Origin: JAXLXE01 sp046328115
Lineage (GTDB): Bacteria; Chloroflexota; UBA6077; JACCZL01
DNA length: 64,000 nt
Reading direction: 5' to 3'
NCBI GenBank assembly: GCA_046328115.1
Contig: JAXLXE010000002.1
Location: 62,001-126,000, forward strand
A program made the position numbers and the translations under genes. The notes beneath the pieces were generated by a model. It was not told the DNA's origin. It did not search any database and saw nothing but the letters and a program-made list of their open reading frames with translations. Every line of letters starts with the position of its first letter. Position 1 is the stretch's first letter. This document shows, piece by piece, positions 16,048-23,895 of the stretch.

Positions 16048-16779
16048 TCAGCGTAGCTGAAAGTACTTGAAGCTCTCCGCATACTTGATCCCCTGACCCT
16101 CACCCAGGCGCTCAGCCCGTTCGCGGATGACCTTCTCCAGGTCCCAGTCCACTGGGCGTACCGCGGAGCCCACCTGGCTCTCGTGCGCGCGAAGCGCGTG
16201 AAGCTTGTCGTTCAGCGTGGGGGAGATGTCCACCCACACGTCCGCGTTGGTCGTACCCATGAGGTACACCTCCAGCGCTTTGTGCGGCTCCAACCCCTCC
16301 TCGAGCAGCTCCGGGAACACGTGCCGATCGCGTGCCGAGGGAAACACAGCGTCCAGCGTAGCATCGCCGGCCGCTCGGTGATCCGGGTGGTTGAGATATC
16401 CCTGAGCCGTCCAGCGGGTCATGGGGTCCTGGCAGAGCACGATGTCCGGCCGGAACCTTCGGATTTGACGCACGATGTCGCGGCGAAGATCCAGCGTGCT
16501 CTCCAGCACACCATCCTCGTACCCCAGGAACTCCAGATCCCGCACGCCCAGACGGCTGCATGCTTCGCGCTGCTCGCGCTCTCGCACAGTCGCGAGCGCA
16601 TCGGGCGTCACCGACGGGTCGGACGTGCCCTTGTCGCCTCGAGTACAGAGTACGTAGTTAATCTCCTTGCCCTGACGGGACCACAAGGCGATCGTCCCGG
16701 AAGCCATGAACTCCGCATCATCTGGATGCGCAACCACCACCAGCACGCTCCGTGCGTCTGGGCTCAGCACGTTCCCCAT
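16048..16779 (-). CDS. PIG-L (LmbE-like) zinc-dependent de-N-acetylase
   Basis: 243 residues. The zinc motif AHPDDAE at 17-23 and the second site HPDH at 131-134 are intact, with CTRGDKGTSD in between, all standard for the family that removes N-acetyl groups from GlcNAc-linked substrates (MshB, BshB and LmbE relatives). No signal peptide, so cytoplasmic. The substrate is unknown; thiol biosynthesis or glycan modification are the main options. Its 5' side carries an unusual module of promoter, 14-codon ORF, long hairpin and terminator (16849-17045), which may attenuate this gene. The ribosome-binding site directly before the ATG is weak. Confidence 0.9.
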   Translation of the reverse strand: MGNVLSPDARSVLVVVAHPDDAEFMASGTIALWSRQGKEINYVLCTRGDKGTSDPSVTPDALATVREREQREACSRLGVRDLEFLGYEDGVLESTLDLRRDIVRQIRRFRPDIVLCQDPMTRWTAQGYLNHPDHRAAGDATLDAVFPSARDRHVFPELLEEGLEPHKALEVYLMGTTNADVWVDISPTLNDKLHALRAHESQVGSAVRPVDWDLEKVIRERAERLGEGQGIKYAESFKYFQLR

Positions 16780-16848
16780 TCCGCTTGCCTACTCCCGCTC
16801 GTTTGACTGAGGGCTGACCATAACGAACGGCCCGAGTCGGTGGCAAAA

Positions 16849-16897
16849 ACGGGCGATTAACACAGACGACCCGCCTTTCGGCGGGTCGTGTGCCCGT
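16849..16897 (-). terminator. Two-layer intrinsic terminator/attenuator upstream of the PIG-L gene
   Basis: Inner stem of 10 bp (16866-16875 with 16880-16889, ACGACCCGCC around a GAAA tetraloop on the minus strand) enclosed by an outer 6-bp stem (ACGGGC/GCCCGT, 16892-16897 with 16849-16854). On the minus strand the outer stem runs directly into five T residues. The structure ends 70 nt before the PIG-L start, so it would block or attenuate transcription into that gene. Confidence 0.65.
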
Positions 16898-16908
16898 ATC
16901 ACACGGGT

Positions 16909-16975
16909 GGGGGCGTCCTAGAAGACTTGCCCCGGGGGCCTGGGCTTAGGAAGCAGAGCCTCCTAGGACGCCCCC
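16909..16975 (-). promoter_or_regulatory. Long hairpin overlapping a leader ORF
   Basis: Arms 16909-16925 and 16959-16975 form a 17-bp stem on the minus strand (12 perfect GC-rich pairs GGGGGCGTCCTA/TAGGACGCCCCC, then five more including two G-U pairs). The 33-nt loop can fold further (GCTT/AAGC and GCCCC/GGGGC). The 5' arm is inside the 14-codon ORF and the 3' arm is beyond its stop, so translation would decide whether the hairpin forms. Confidence 0.65.
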
Positions 16976-16990
16976 TTGACTACTACTCAT
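16946..16990 (-). CDS. 14-residue leader peptide candidate
   Basis: ATG-to-TAA frame encoding MSSSQGGVLGGSAS. An 11-nt match to the anti-Shine-Dalgarno (AAGGAGGTGAT at 16996-17006) lies 9 nt before the ATG counted from GGAGG, stronger than almost any other site in this window. Five Ser and four Gly among 14 residues is reminiscent of attenuator leader peptides, though the Ser codons are split between AGT, TCT and TCC. It sits between a promoter candidate and a hairpin/terminator pair. Whether the peptide itself or only its translation matters is unknown. Confidence 0.55.
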   Translation of the reverse strand: MSSSQGGVLGGSAS

Positions 16991-17017
16991 AGGGCATCAC
17001 CTCCTTCCAATGCGCAC

Positions 17018-17045
17018 AGCATAGCACACTCGCCGAGAATTGCAA
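17018..17045 (-). promoter_or_regulatory. Promoter for the leader-peptide module
   Basis: On the minus strand TTGCAA (17040-17045) and TATGCT (17018-17023) are separated by 16 bp. Transcription would start near 17011, just upstream of the strong Shine-Dalgarno, giving a transcript of about 165 nt if it stops at the terminator. Both hexamers match consensus at four of six positions. Confidence 0.5.
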
Positions 17046-17091
17046 GCCACCCATCTGCCCAATTCTGGGCGGAAGTCACGGACTCAGGCGG

Positions 17092-17970
17092 TCAGTCCGC
17101 GGTCTTTGCCCAGCCGTGCTCAGCACGGAAGCCAAACGCCTGCTCTGCCCGCACGGTGCTAAACAGGCCCGCGCGACCCGATAGCGACCGAACCAGGGGC
17201 ACCCACTCGGGGATGAATCGCTGAAGCAAGCTCATTGTGGGCTCGCATGCAAGCGTGTCCGGCGCGGCAATGAAGTAGGCGCCCACGGTGGGGATGCTCT
17301 CCGCCGTCAATGCGCGCGCACAGGCCTGCGCTGCGTCCCGAACGTCAAGATAGCTCCAGATCCCCTGGTAGCCGCGCTCATTGCGTTCAAACGTGGCCGC
17401 GGGCCGGTCTCGCGCGAACGCCTCTAGCTGAGCGGGGTCACGTACCGCCGCAAACCTCAGCGCGGCCGTCTGGATACCGTGTGCGCGGCCTAACGCGGCA
17501 GCTGTCTCCTCGTTGCACAGCTTGGAGAGGCTATAGCTGTCTTCCGGACTCAGCGGGTGATCCTCATCGAGCGGAAGGTACCGCACCCTCTCAAACGGAA
17601 CGCGGGACACGTGCCAACCTATCCCCGTGACGTTGATGGAGCTTGCCAGGACCACGCGCCGCACGCCCACCTGCCGCGCCGCCTCCAGGACGTTCCACGT
17701 TCCCAGCGTGTTGACGGCGAACGTGTCCGCTTGCGGCACCAGAATCCCCGCCAGGTGAAGCACGGCGTCTGCCCCGCGACAGGCTTCGAGACAGGCCGAG
17801 GAATCCATGACGTCACCGCGCAGCGTCCGAACGCCCCGCAACTGGCCAGCGTGCGCCACGGCCGGCGGGGACTCCCGGTCGAACAACAGCACCTCATGTC
17901 CATCGCGGAGCAAACGCTCGCAGGTCCAACGGGCAATCCGGCCCGAACCGCCCGTGATGGTGATCTTCAT
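17092..17970 (-). CDS. NAD(P)-dependent epimerase/dehydratase (extended SDR)
   Basis: 292 residues from the ATG at 17970, which has AGGGAG 4 nt upstream; seven codons of additional open frame upstream are not needed. N-terminal Rossmann motif TGGSGRIA (6-13), Asp31 after the second strand consistent with NAD, Ser110/111 and the YSLSK active-site motif (Tyr146, Lys150) are visible. Sugar-nucleotide epimerases, dehydratases and uronate dehydrogenases share this layout, so the substrate is open. It stands alone behind an unusual promoter region containing a 16-bp palindrome and three 12-bp direct repeats. Confidence 0.85.
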   Translation of the reverse strand: MKITITGGSGRIARWTCERLLRDGHEVLLFDRESPPAVAHAGQLRGVRTLRGDVMDSSACLEACRGADAVLHLAGILVPQADTFAVNTLGTWNVLEAARQVGVRRVVLASSINVTGIGWHVSRVPFERVRYLPLDEDHPLSPEDSYSLSKLCNEETAAALGRAHGIQTAALRFAAVRDPAQLEAFARDRPAATFERNERGYQGIWSYLDVRDAAQACARALTAESIPTVGAYFIAAPDTLACEPTMSLLQRFIPEWVPLVRSLSGRAGLFSTVRAEQAFGFRAEHGWAKTAD

Positions 17971-18026
17971 TGGCTCCCTCGCGCGGCGCACCCGTGACGG
18001 TGGGGGGCTCCCCGCTTCGTCGATTC

Positions 18027-18042
18027 CGTAGATACATCTACG
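18027..18042. promoter_or_regulatory. Perfect palindrome upstream of the epimerase gene
   Basis: CGTAGAT-AC-ATCTACG, 7-bp arms around 2 nt, 57 nt upstream of the epimerase start. Spacing and symmetry fit a dimeric repressor operator. It lies next to three direct repeats (18050-18085). No cognate regulator gene is nearby. Confidence 0.5.
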
Positions 18043-18049
18043 ACATCGG

Positions 18050-18085
18050 TCACAGCATCCCTCACAGCATCCCTTACAGCATCAA
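18050..18085. repeat. Three 12-bp direct repeats (iteron-like)
   Basis: Two identical copies of TCACAGCATCCC (18050-18061, 18062-18073) and a third with two or three changes (18074-18085), on about one helical turn spacing. They lie in the 136-nt gap between the Vps62-like gene and the epimerase gene. Confidence 0.6.
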
Positions 18086-18106
18086 CAGGCGCGGGCTATC
18101 GGCTCC

Positions 18107-19966
18107 CTAGCCGCGTAGTTCTCCCAGATTCTCCCAGATGATGTAGAGGCCAGCGGCCAGCACGGAGAAGATCACGAGCTGCCAGAAGAATTCGTACACG
18201 AGCACCAGGCAGCTGATCAGTGCCAGAGCCACAGTGACGCTGGAAATCAGGCGGTCCACCTGGCGACGAAAGACCGACTCGACGAACACGAACGAGCCGA
18301 TCATGCCAAGGAGGCCCACGAACAGGAATTGCCGCGCGTACACCAGCAAGACGACGAACCCGATGAGCAGGAGGCCAATGCTTGCCGCGGCCCAGAGCTC
18401 CACCCACCAGTTCAGGCGCAAATCGGAATCTGTCGAGGGCCGAGCCAGCCGAGCTACGTGACCCCGCGGGTCGTCCCGCTCGCCGCGCAGCAATCGCTGT
18501 TTCCGCTGCTCCAGCGCCTCTAGCAGCAGGACCGTCTGGGTATCCTCGCGCCGTCGCTCGGCAAGATCTCCGCGCAGGCCGCGAATCTGCTCCAGCAGCC
18601 GACGGTGGCGTAGCTCCAGGTGTGGATTGCCAACCAGGGCCGCCTGCTCCACACCCAGCTCCTGGAGCTCACGAGCCCGACTGCCGATTTCCGACCGTAG
18701 CTCATCGCGCCGCTCACGAAGCTGCTCCAGCCGGCGATCGAGCACCTGGGTCTCGGCGTTCGGGTTCGGCACCCGGTCCAGCCCTACCCAGCCAAGCGGA
18801 TCGTACCAGGCCTGACGCACGCTGCCGTCCCGGTTGTACATGGGCCCCGCCGGCGCGTTCTCGTTGGAGATCGGATCGCGCGCATGCAGCCCCCAAAGCC
18901 CCCGGTACTGCGAGACCCACGGGGGAACGGGATCCAACACCGCCGGGCTCCACTGCAGATCCGTGCCCGGCCCGATCGCAGCACCATCGCCTCGGGCATA
19001 GTCGATGAACGGCACCTTGAACACACTGCCACCGGCACGTCCGTTACGACCGACGGAGCGACGGAGCAACCGCCCGACGATCGCCTCGAACCTACCGAGT
19101 ACGCCGAGCGGACGGTCAAGAAAGGGGATTCCAACCTCCGTGATGTACTCTCCGCGCTGGAAGTAGGAGGCGTGCGAACCGGCGCCCGCGTAGATCACCG
19201 GATGGTCGCCCACCAACTCCACCTGCTCGCGATCGGACCACGCGCGGCGGATGTCGTCCCCCTGGAAGTCGTGCGTCGCGTACGCCACCCACGCGGGGGT
19301 CAGAGCACCCGCGTGATCGCGATACAGATACACGCACATGGTCTCCCAGTCGCCCTCATGGTCGTTCCCGCCGTAGAAACCAGACCGCCAGTTGTTGAAG
19401 GCGTAGAAGAACCAGTACTGCAGCACCACCCAGTCGCTCTCGCGCACGACGCGGCCGTAGTACACAAACCGCGGGTCCTCGCTGAGTAGCTCGCGATAGG
19501 TGATCGCGGCCGCTGCCGCCGCGTCACCCGGAACCCGCCCACGCAGCAATAGAGTCAACGAGAACACCGCGTCCAGCAAGCGGGAGCCGTATCCCACTCG
19601 TGCCAGCCGGCCAAGATCAGCCCGGAACCGATTCTCATGGTCGCGCAGCCGCTTCAAACCCTCGCGCACAAAGAACGCCGTCAATTCAGCGAGGTTCAGC
19701 GGATCAACGAACCGCAGGTGCAGAACGGAGCCAAACGTGGTGGGACGCGGCAGCCCGAGAGTATCGAGCGTGAGGGCGCCCTCCTCCACCAGCACCTCGT
19801 CACGCCCATCTCGGTGGTGCAGCCACAGACTGCACGCCTCCAGATAGCGATCCACCGCCAACGGGAAGAACTCCTCACCGGCCGTATAGCGGATGATGGG
19901 CTCGTACCGGCGCAGGAGGGCGAGATCTGCGCCGATCGCCGCGGATGCGCGGGCGTCATCTTTCAT
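18107..19966 (-). CDS. Vps62-like domain protein with coiled coil and membrane segments
   Basis: 619 residues. The N-terminal 360 residues resemble the Vps62/DUF946 family known from fungi and plants and sparsely from bacteria: YWFFYAFNNWRSGFYGG, NDHEGDWETMCVYL, WVAYATHDFQG and HPVIYAGAGSHASYF. A Glu/Arg/Leu-rich coiled coil follows at about 410-500 (RLEQLRERRDELRSE and similar). Two clusters of hydrophobic segments lie at about 525-570 and 580-612. No signal peptide, so the large domain is probably cytoplasmic and anchored by the C terminus. Its first codons overlap the upstream membrane-protein gene (ATGA). Biochemical function is unknown for the family. Confidence 0.65.
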   Translation of the reverse strand: MKDDARASAAIGADLALLRRYEPIIRYTAGEEFFPLAVDRYLEACSLWLHHRDGRDEVLVEEGALTLDTLGLPRPTTFGSVLHLRFVDPLNLAELTAFFVREGLKRLRDHENRFRADLGRLARVGYGSRLLDAVFSLTLLLRGRVPGDAAAAAAITYRELLSEDPRFVYYGRVVRESDWVVLQYWFFYAFNNWRSGFYGGNDHEGDWETMCVYLYRDHAGALTPAWVAYATHDFQGDDIRRAWSDREQVELVGDHPVIYAGAGSHASYFQRGEYITEVGIPFLDRPLGVLGRFEAIVGRLLRRSVGRNGRAGGSVFKVPFIDYARGDGAAIGPGTDLQWSPAVLDPVPPWVSQYRGLWGLHARDPISNENAPAGPMYNRDGSVRQAWYDPLGWVGLDRVPNPNAETQVLDRRLEQLRERRDELRSEIGSRARELQELGVEQAALVGNPHLELRHRRLLEQIRGLRGDLAERRREDTQTVLLLEALEQRKQRLLRGERDDPRGHVARLARPSTDSDLRLNWWVELWAAASIGLLLIGFVVLLVYARQFLFVGLLGMIGSFVFVESVFRRQVDRLISSVTVALALISCLVLVYEFFWQLVIFSVLAAGLYIIWENLGELRG

Positions 19967-20421
19967 CGCATCTGGCGGCGGAACGACTCGCGGACCTCGT
20001 CCTGGTTTAGCGTGAGCACGCAGAACACGCCCAGAGCCAGTGCCAGGAAGTCAGGCTCACCCAGCGCATAGAGTACGAGCCCCGCCGCCAGACTGATGCC
20101 CAGCATGGTCATCCCCACAAGCCAGGACCACGGCCGACGGAGCAGGATTCCCACGCCCACAAACACTGACACCGGTGCGAGCGACGCGACCACGGCGCCC
20201 ATGAAGCCCGTAACCCCCAGCGCGCCCATGACCCGCGCCAACTCCAGAGGCTCAGCAAACAGAGAGGTCAGGCGGGTATCGGAGATGGTGATCGAGCCAG
20301 CAGCCAGCAGCAAGGGCCCCTGAATCAGGAATAGACAGCCCACCAGCACCACCGCGGACGGCAGACGGGGCCGACGGGCCCGGCTCAGAACGGAGGAACG
20401 GCGCGCGGGTGCCCTGGACAC
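19963..20421 (-). CDS. Small integral membrane protein (152 aa)
   Basis: Four hydrophobic segments (AVVLVGCLFLIQGPLLLAAG; VMGALGVTGFMGAVVASL; VFVGVGILL; LVGMTMLGISLAAGLVLYAL) after an Arg-rich N terminus, indicating an inner-membrane protein. No family recognised. The stop overlaps the Vps62-like gene start by 4 nt, so both proteins are likely made together and may interact. GTG start without a good ribosome-binding site. Confidence 0.65.
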   Translation of the reverse strand: MSRAPARRSSVLSRARRPRLPSAVVLVGCLFLIQGPLLLAAGSITISDTRLTSLFAEPLELARVMGALGVTGFMGAVVASLAPVSVFVGVGILLRRPWSWLVGMTMLGISLAAGLVLYALGEPDFLALALGVFCVLTLNQDEVRESFRRQMR

Positions 20422-20512
20422 GTCACGTGATGATGCCGCAAAGGCAGTCGCCGCGGCATCGAGTCCGCGGGCCCGGGCAATCTGCTCTCCCCGGGCCCGC
20501 CTTCCGCGCTAG

Positions 20513-21352
20513 CTATCCCTTGACCGCTCCCGCGGCAAGACCCTGCACCAGGAACCGGTTCGCCAGCGAGTAGAGGGCCATCACGGGGATAGCGGCCAGG
20601 ACCGAGCCCGCCATCATGGGCCCCCAGAGGTAGATGTCGCCGCGGATCAGTCCAGCCAGCCCCACGGGCAACGTGCGGAAGCTGTCAGAGGTAATAAAAA
20701 CGAGCGCGTACAGGAACTCGTTCCACGCCAACGTGAAGGTGAAGACGGCCGCCGCAACCAATCCCGGCGCAGCCATGGGCACCACCACCCTGAAGAGCGC
20801 CTGGATGCGTCCGGCCCCATCAATCATCGCCGCCTCCTCCATCTCAGGCGGGATGCCCTTGAAGTACCCAATGAGCATCCACGTGCAAAAGGGAATGGAG
20901 AACGTCTGGTAGCTGATCACCAGCGACCAGAGGTTGTTCAGCAAGCCCAGCCGCTGCATCAGCATGAAGAGCGGGATGAACAGTAGCCCGCCGGGAATCA
21001 GGTAGACGAACAGCACCGACCGGGCGAGCGCCGCTCGGCCCGGATAGCGCAACCGCACGAGGCTGTAGGCCGCCAGGGTCGCCATGATCGTGGTGAGGAT
21101 GGTGGTGATCAGGCCCACCGCGATGGAGTTGCCGAGGAACAGACCAAACCGCCACTTGTTGATGGCCTGATCGAACTGGGCGAACGTCAGCTTGGTCGGA
21201 AAGAACGTGACCTCCACGCCGTACATCTCCGCGTTCTCGGAGATGGACGACCGCAGCATCCAGTACAGCGGGATCAGAACGACAATCAGGTAGAAGATGA
21301 TGGTGGCATACACCGCCACGGACTTGGGTCGGATGCGCACGCCAGCAATCAT
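20513..21352 (-). CDS. Carbohydrate-type ABC transporter permease (MalG-like)
   Basis: 279 residues, six hydrophobic segments. The EAA-loop EEAAMIDGAGRIQALFRVVVPMA near residue 180 contacts the ATPase and identifies a CUT1-family permease. The ATG start overlaps the upstream permease stop (ATGA). Last gene of a three-gene importer operon that lacks an ATPase; a shared MsiK/UgpC-type ATPase encoded elsewhere is presumed. Confidence 0.9.
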   Translation of the reverse strand: MIAGVRIRPKSVAVYATIIFYLIVVLIPLYWMLRSSISENAEMYGVEVTFFPTKLTFAQFDQAINKWRFGLFLGNSIAVGLITTILTTIMATLAAYSLVRLRYPGRAALARSVLFVYLIPGGLLFIPLFMLMQRLGLLNNLWSLVISYQTFSIPFCTWMLIGYFKGIPPEMEEAAMIDGAGRIQALFRVVVPMAAPGLVAAAVFTFTLAWNEFLYALVFITSDSFRTLPVGLAGLIRGDIYLWGPMMAGSVLAAIPVMALYSLANRFLVQGLAAGAVKG

Positions 21353-22296
21353 GCTGGGGCCTCGTCCTTCTCCTGCAGGTAGCGCGTCAGGACGATGATC
21401 AACCCGGCGAAGATGGGCATGGCCATCAGCGCGGCAGCGGCCGCCTCGCCGATTCTGCCGTTACGAATCCCCTGATCGTAAATCAGCATGGTGAACACCT
21501 CCGTGGCATTCGAGGGCCCGCCACGGGTCATGATGAACACGATGTCAAACGTGTTGGCAGTCCAGATCAGGGAGAGCATGGTGGTGACCAGCATCACGTG
21601 CCGCAAGCCCGGAATCGTGATGTAGAGGAACCGCTGCCACGCGCTGGCGCCGTCCACCTCAGCCGCCTCGTACTGGTCGGACGGAATGGCTTGCATTCCA
21701 GCCAGGAACGCGATGCCAAAGAAGGGGAATCCCTTCCAGACCACGACGCTGAGGACGGCGGGCATTGCCCACCTCACGTCACCCAGCCAGGACACCGGTG
21801 AATCAATGACCCCCAGGCTCAGCAGCGCCCAGTTGAACAGGCCGTTCTGGTCATCGTAGAGCCAGCGCCAGATCAGTCCAGCCACGAAGGCAGGGACCGT
21901 CCAGGGCATGAACAGCAATGCACGGACAATGTTTCGGCCGACGAACTGCTCGTTGAGCGCCAACGCCATCGTCATGCCCACAAATGCCTTTACGCCCACG
22001 CCCACCACGGCCAGAACCACCGTGTTCCAGACCATCTGGCCAAAGTCCGGCCAGCCAACGATCCAGGCGAAGTTGGCCAGCCCCACCCACTTCTCGGCCT
22101 GACCAATCACCTTGTCAGTGAACGCCAGATATATCGCCCATGCCGCCGGATAGGCGATCAGCCCAACGATGAAGAAGAAGGCGGGCACGATCATTGCGTA
22201 GCCCAGCACCCACTCCTGCTGGCGTGAGGTGAGGTCGCGATAGCGGAGCCGTCGTGCCCTTTGGGCCGCCTGGACCGCCGACGTCTGAACGCTCAT
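21349..22296 (-). CDS. Carbohydrate-type ABC transporter permease (MalF-like)
   Basis: 315 residues with a long cytoplasmic N terminus, then six hydrophobic segments starting GYAMIVPAFFFIVGLIAYP. The EAA loop YEAAEVDGASAWQRFLYITIPGL near residue 210 is clear. ATG start with GGAG about 9 nt upstream. It forms the translocation pore with the MalG-like partner downstream. A stem-loop separates it from the binding-protein gene. Confidence 0.9.
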   Translation of the reverse strand: MSVQTSAVQAAQRARRLRYRDLTSRQQEWVLGYAMIVPAFFFIVGLIAYPAAWAIYLAFTDKVIGQAEKWVGLANFAWIVGWPDFGQMVWNTVVLAVVGVGVKAFVGMTMALALNEQFVGRNIVRALLFMPWTVPAFVAGLIWRWLYDDQNGLFNWALLSLGVIDSPVSWLGDVRWAMPAVLSVVVWKGFPFFGIAFLAGMQAIPSDQYEAAEVDGASAWQRFLYITIPGLRHVMLVTTMLSLIWTANTFDIVFIMTRGGPSNATEVFTMLIYDQGIRNGRIGEAAAAALMAMPIFAGLIIVLTRYLQEKDEAPA

Positions 22297-22324
22297 GAGC
22301 CACTCCGATCCGCGCTGAGCGGGA

Positions 22325-22356
22325 TGACGCGGGCGGGGTCGCGGCCCCGCCCGTCA
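22325..22356 (-). promoter_or_regulatory. Stem-loop between binding-protein and permease genes
   Basis: GGGCGGGG (22331-22338) pairs with CCCCGCCC (22345-22352), extended by TGAC/GTCA across a two-nt bulge. It lies between the solute-binding protein stop (22367) and the MalF-like start (22296). No T-run follows on the minus strand. Position and form mirror the urtA-urtB stem-loop. Confidence 0.6.
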
Positions 22357-22366
22357 TTTGAGCCGA

Positions 22367-23701
22367 CTACTTATATTTGCCGAGGACGTCGTCCACGACC
22401 TTCACAACTTCTTCGTGAGCCTGTTCCGGCGACCACTTGTCCACCACCATGCGGGTGGCGGCGTTGATCAGCACGGTGCGCGTGACGATCTCGGAATACG
22501 CCGGCGTGGGCTGACCCGGGTGCCCCTGGAGGATCCCGGTCTTCGCAGCGTCCAGGAAGCCCTTGCGCTGTGGGTTCTTCCAGATCTCAAGATCCTCCAT
22601 GCCCTTCACAGCCGGCGCCGGGAACGCGAGCTCGATCCACTTCTTGTACACATCCTTGCTGTACAGGTGGCGCATGAGGTCCTTGGACAGGTCGATCTTC
22701 TTCTGATTGCCGGTGTTGAGGACGGCCCAGCCATCACGCACGTACGCCTGGTTGAATGCGCCCTTGGGGCCCGCCGGCGCACCAGCCACACCGATCTTGG
22801 GCAGCATGTCCGGTTTATTGCTGCGGAACCACACCAGAGGGCTGGCTGGGTTGTGGATGACCAGCACCTTCTCGTCCTGGAGCGCGGTGTTGTTGCCGGC
22901 GTTGTCCCACCCGGTGACGCCTGGTGGATACACGCCAAGATCCCAGCTCTTCTTCAACGCTGTCAGGAACTGCAGCATCTCCGGCGTCTTCGAATTGTTG
23001 GTCTTGCTGTCTTCCTTCACGAGCGATGCGCCGTAGCTCAGCATCATGCAGGTGAAGGTGTTTTCGGAGTCGGTCCCAGCCTTGTTGAACTGGAAGCCAA
23101 CGCCGTAGAGGTTCGGTGGCTTCTGCAGCTTGGCAGTGACCTCGAACATCTCCTCCCACGTCTTGGGAAACTCCTTCACCCCACCAGCATCGAACAGGTC
23201 CTTGCGGTAGAGCATGAGGCTGGTATCGATGGAGTAGGGTAGCGCCCACTGCTTCCCGTCGCGGGTGACAATCCGTTCGCCCGGCGAGTAGAAGCCCCCC
23301 CAGGCCTTGCCAAACTCCTGATAGAGATCCGTGACGTCCACAAAGATTTTGGCCGGGTAGAAGAGGGTGAAGCGGGCATCCGCCACCTGCGAGACATCTG
23401 GCAGTTGCTTGGACTCAATCGCGGCCTGCAGCTTCTGCTGCACGTTGTCACCCGTCTCCCGGGTGATCTCCACCTCTATGCCCTTGTTCTTGGCCCACTT
23501 CTGGATCTCCTCGGTCTGGAAATCATCCGAGGGTGGGGCGAAGGTGGCATCTGTCCAGACCGTCAGCTTCTCGCCGCCGAGTCCGGGGATGAAGCCGCAC
23601 GACGAGAGGGCCGGCGCCAGGGAGATGGCGCCCAGCCCAACTGCCGAATTCCGAAGGAACGTTCGGCGCGTGAGCCGTTGGCTGAATCGAAGCTGGGTCA
23701 T
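22367..23701 (-). CDS. Sugar-type ABC transporter solute-binding lipoprotein (Tat signal)
   Basis: 444 residues from the ATG at 23701, chosen for GGAGGAG 5 nt upstream; the frame stays open for 54 codons further. Twin-arginine signal (RLTRRTFLRNSA) followed by a lipobox ending at Cys35 (ALSSC). Mature part is a family-1 extracellular binding protein: LTVWTDATFAPPSD, a central WALPYSIDTSLMLYRKDLF and TWEEMFEVTAKLQKPP. Export folded via Tat and lipid anchoring are inferred. Operon partner of the two CUT1 permeases. Ligand is probably an oligosaccharide or polyol, not determinable here. Confidence 0.88.
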   Translation of the reverse strand: MTQLRFSQRLTRRTFLRNSAVGLGAISLAPALSSCGFIPGLGGEKLTVWTDATFAPPSDDFQTEEIQKWAKNKGIEVEITRETGDNVQQKLQAAIESKQLPDVSQVADARFTLFYPAKIFVDVTDLYQEFGKAWGGFYSPGERIVTRDGKQWALPYSIDTSLMLYRKDLFDAGGVKEFPKTWEEMFEVTAKLQKPPNLYGVGFQFNKAGTDSENTFTCMMLSYGASLVKEDSKTNNSKTPEMLQFLTALKKSWDLGVYPPGVTGWDNAGNNTALQDEKVLVIHNPASPLVWFRSNKPDMLPKIGVAGAPAGPKGAFNQAYVRDGWAVLNTGNQKKIDLSKDLMRHLYSKDVYKKWIELAFPAPAVKGMEDLEIWKNPQRKGFLDAAKTGILQGHPGQPTPAYSEIVTRTVLINAATRMVVDKWSPEQAHEEVVKVVDDVLGKYK

Positions 23702-23895
23702 GGGGTCTCCTCCATGGACGCGTTGCTCGTCATCGGTGACGAGGCCGTTACCGCCGCATTCCGGGTGGTAGAGACTCTGGAAGTACGTATTCGCCTCGGG
23801 CTCGATCGACTCACGGCCAATGATGCCCCCCAACAGCGCGGCGGCTAGACGCAGTATAGCCACGCGCGGTCACGGTGACCAGACCTGGACTTCGG

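Noticed and set aside
16909..16975. SRP RNA (4.5S-like) on the plus strand, because of a GGAAGCAG motif at the tip of a long stem
   Set aside because: The conserved symmetric-loop partner sequence and GGAA tetraloop context are absent. The minus strand has a promoter, SD, ORF and T-run terminator that explain the region better.
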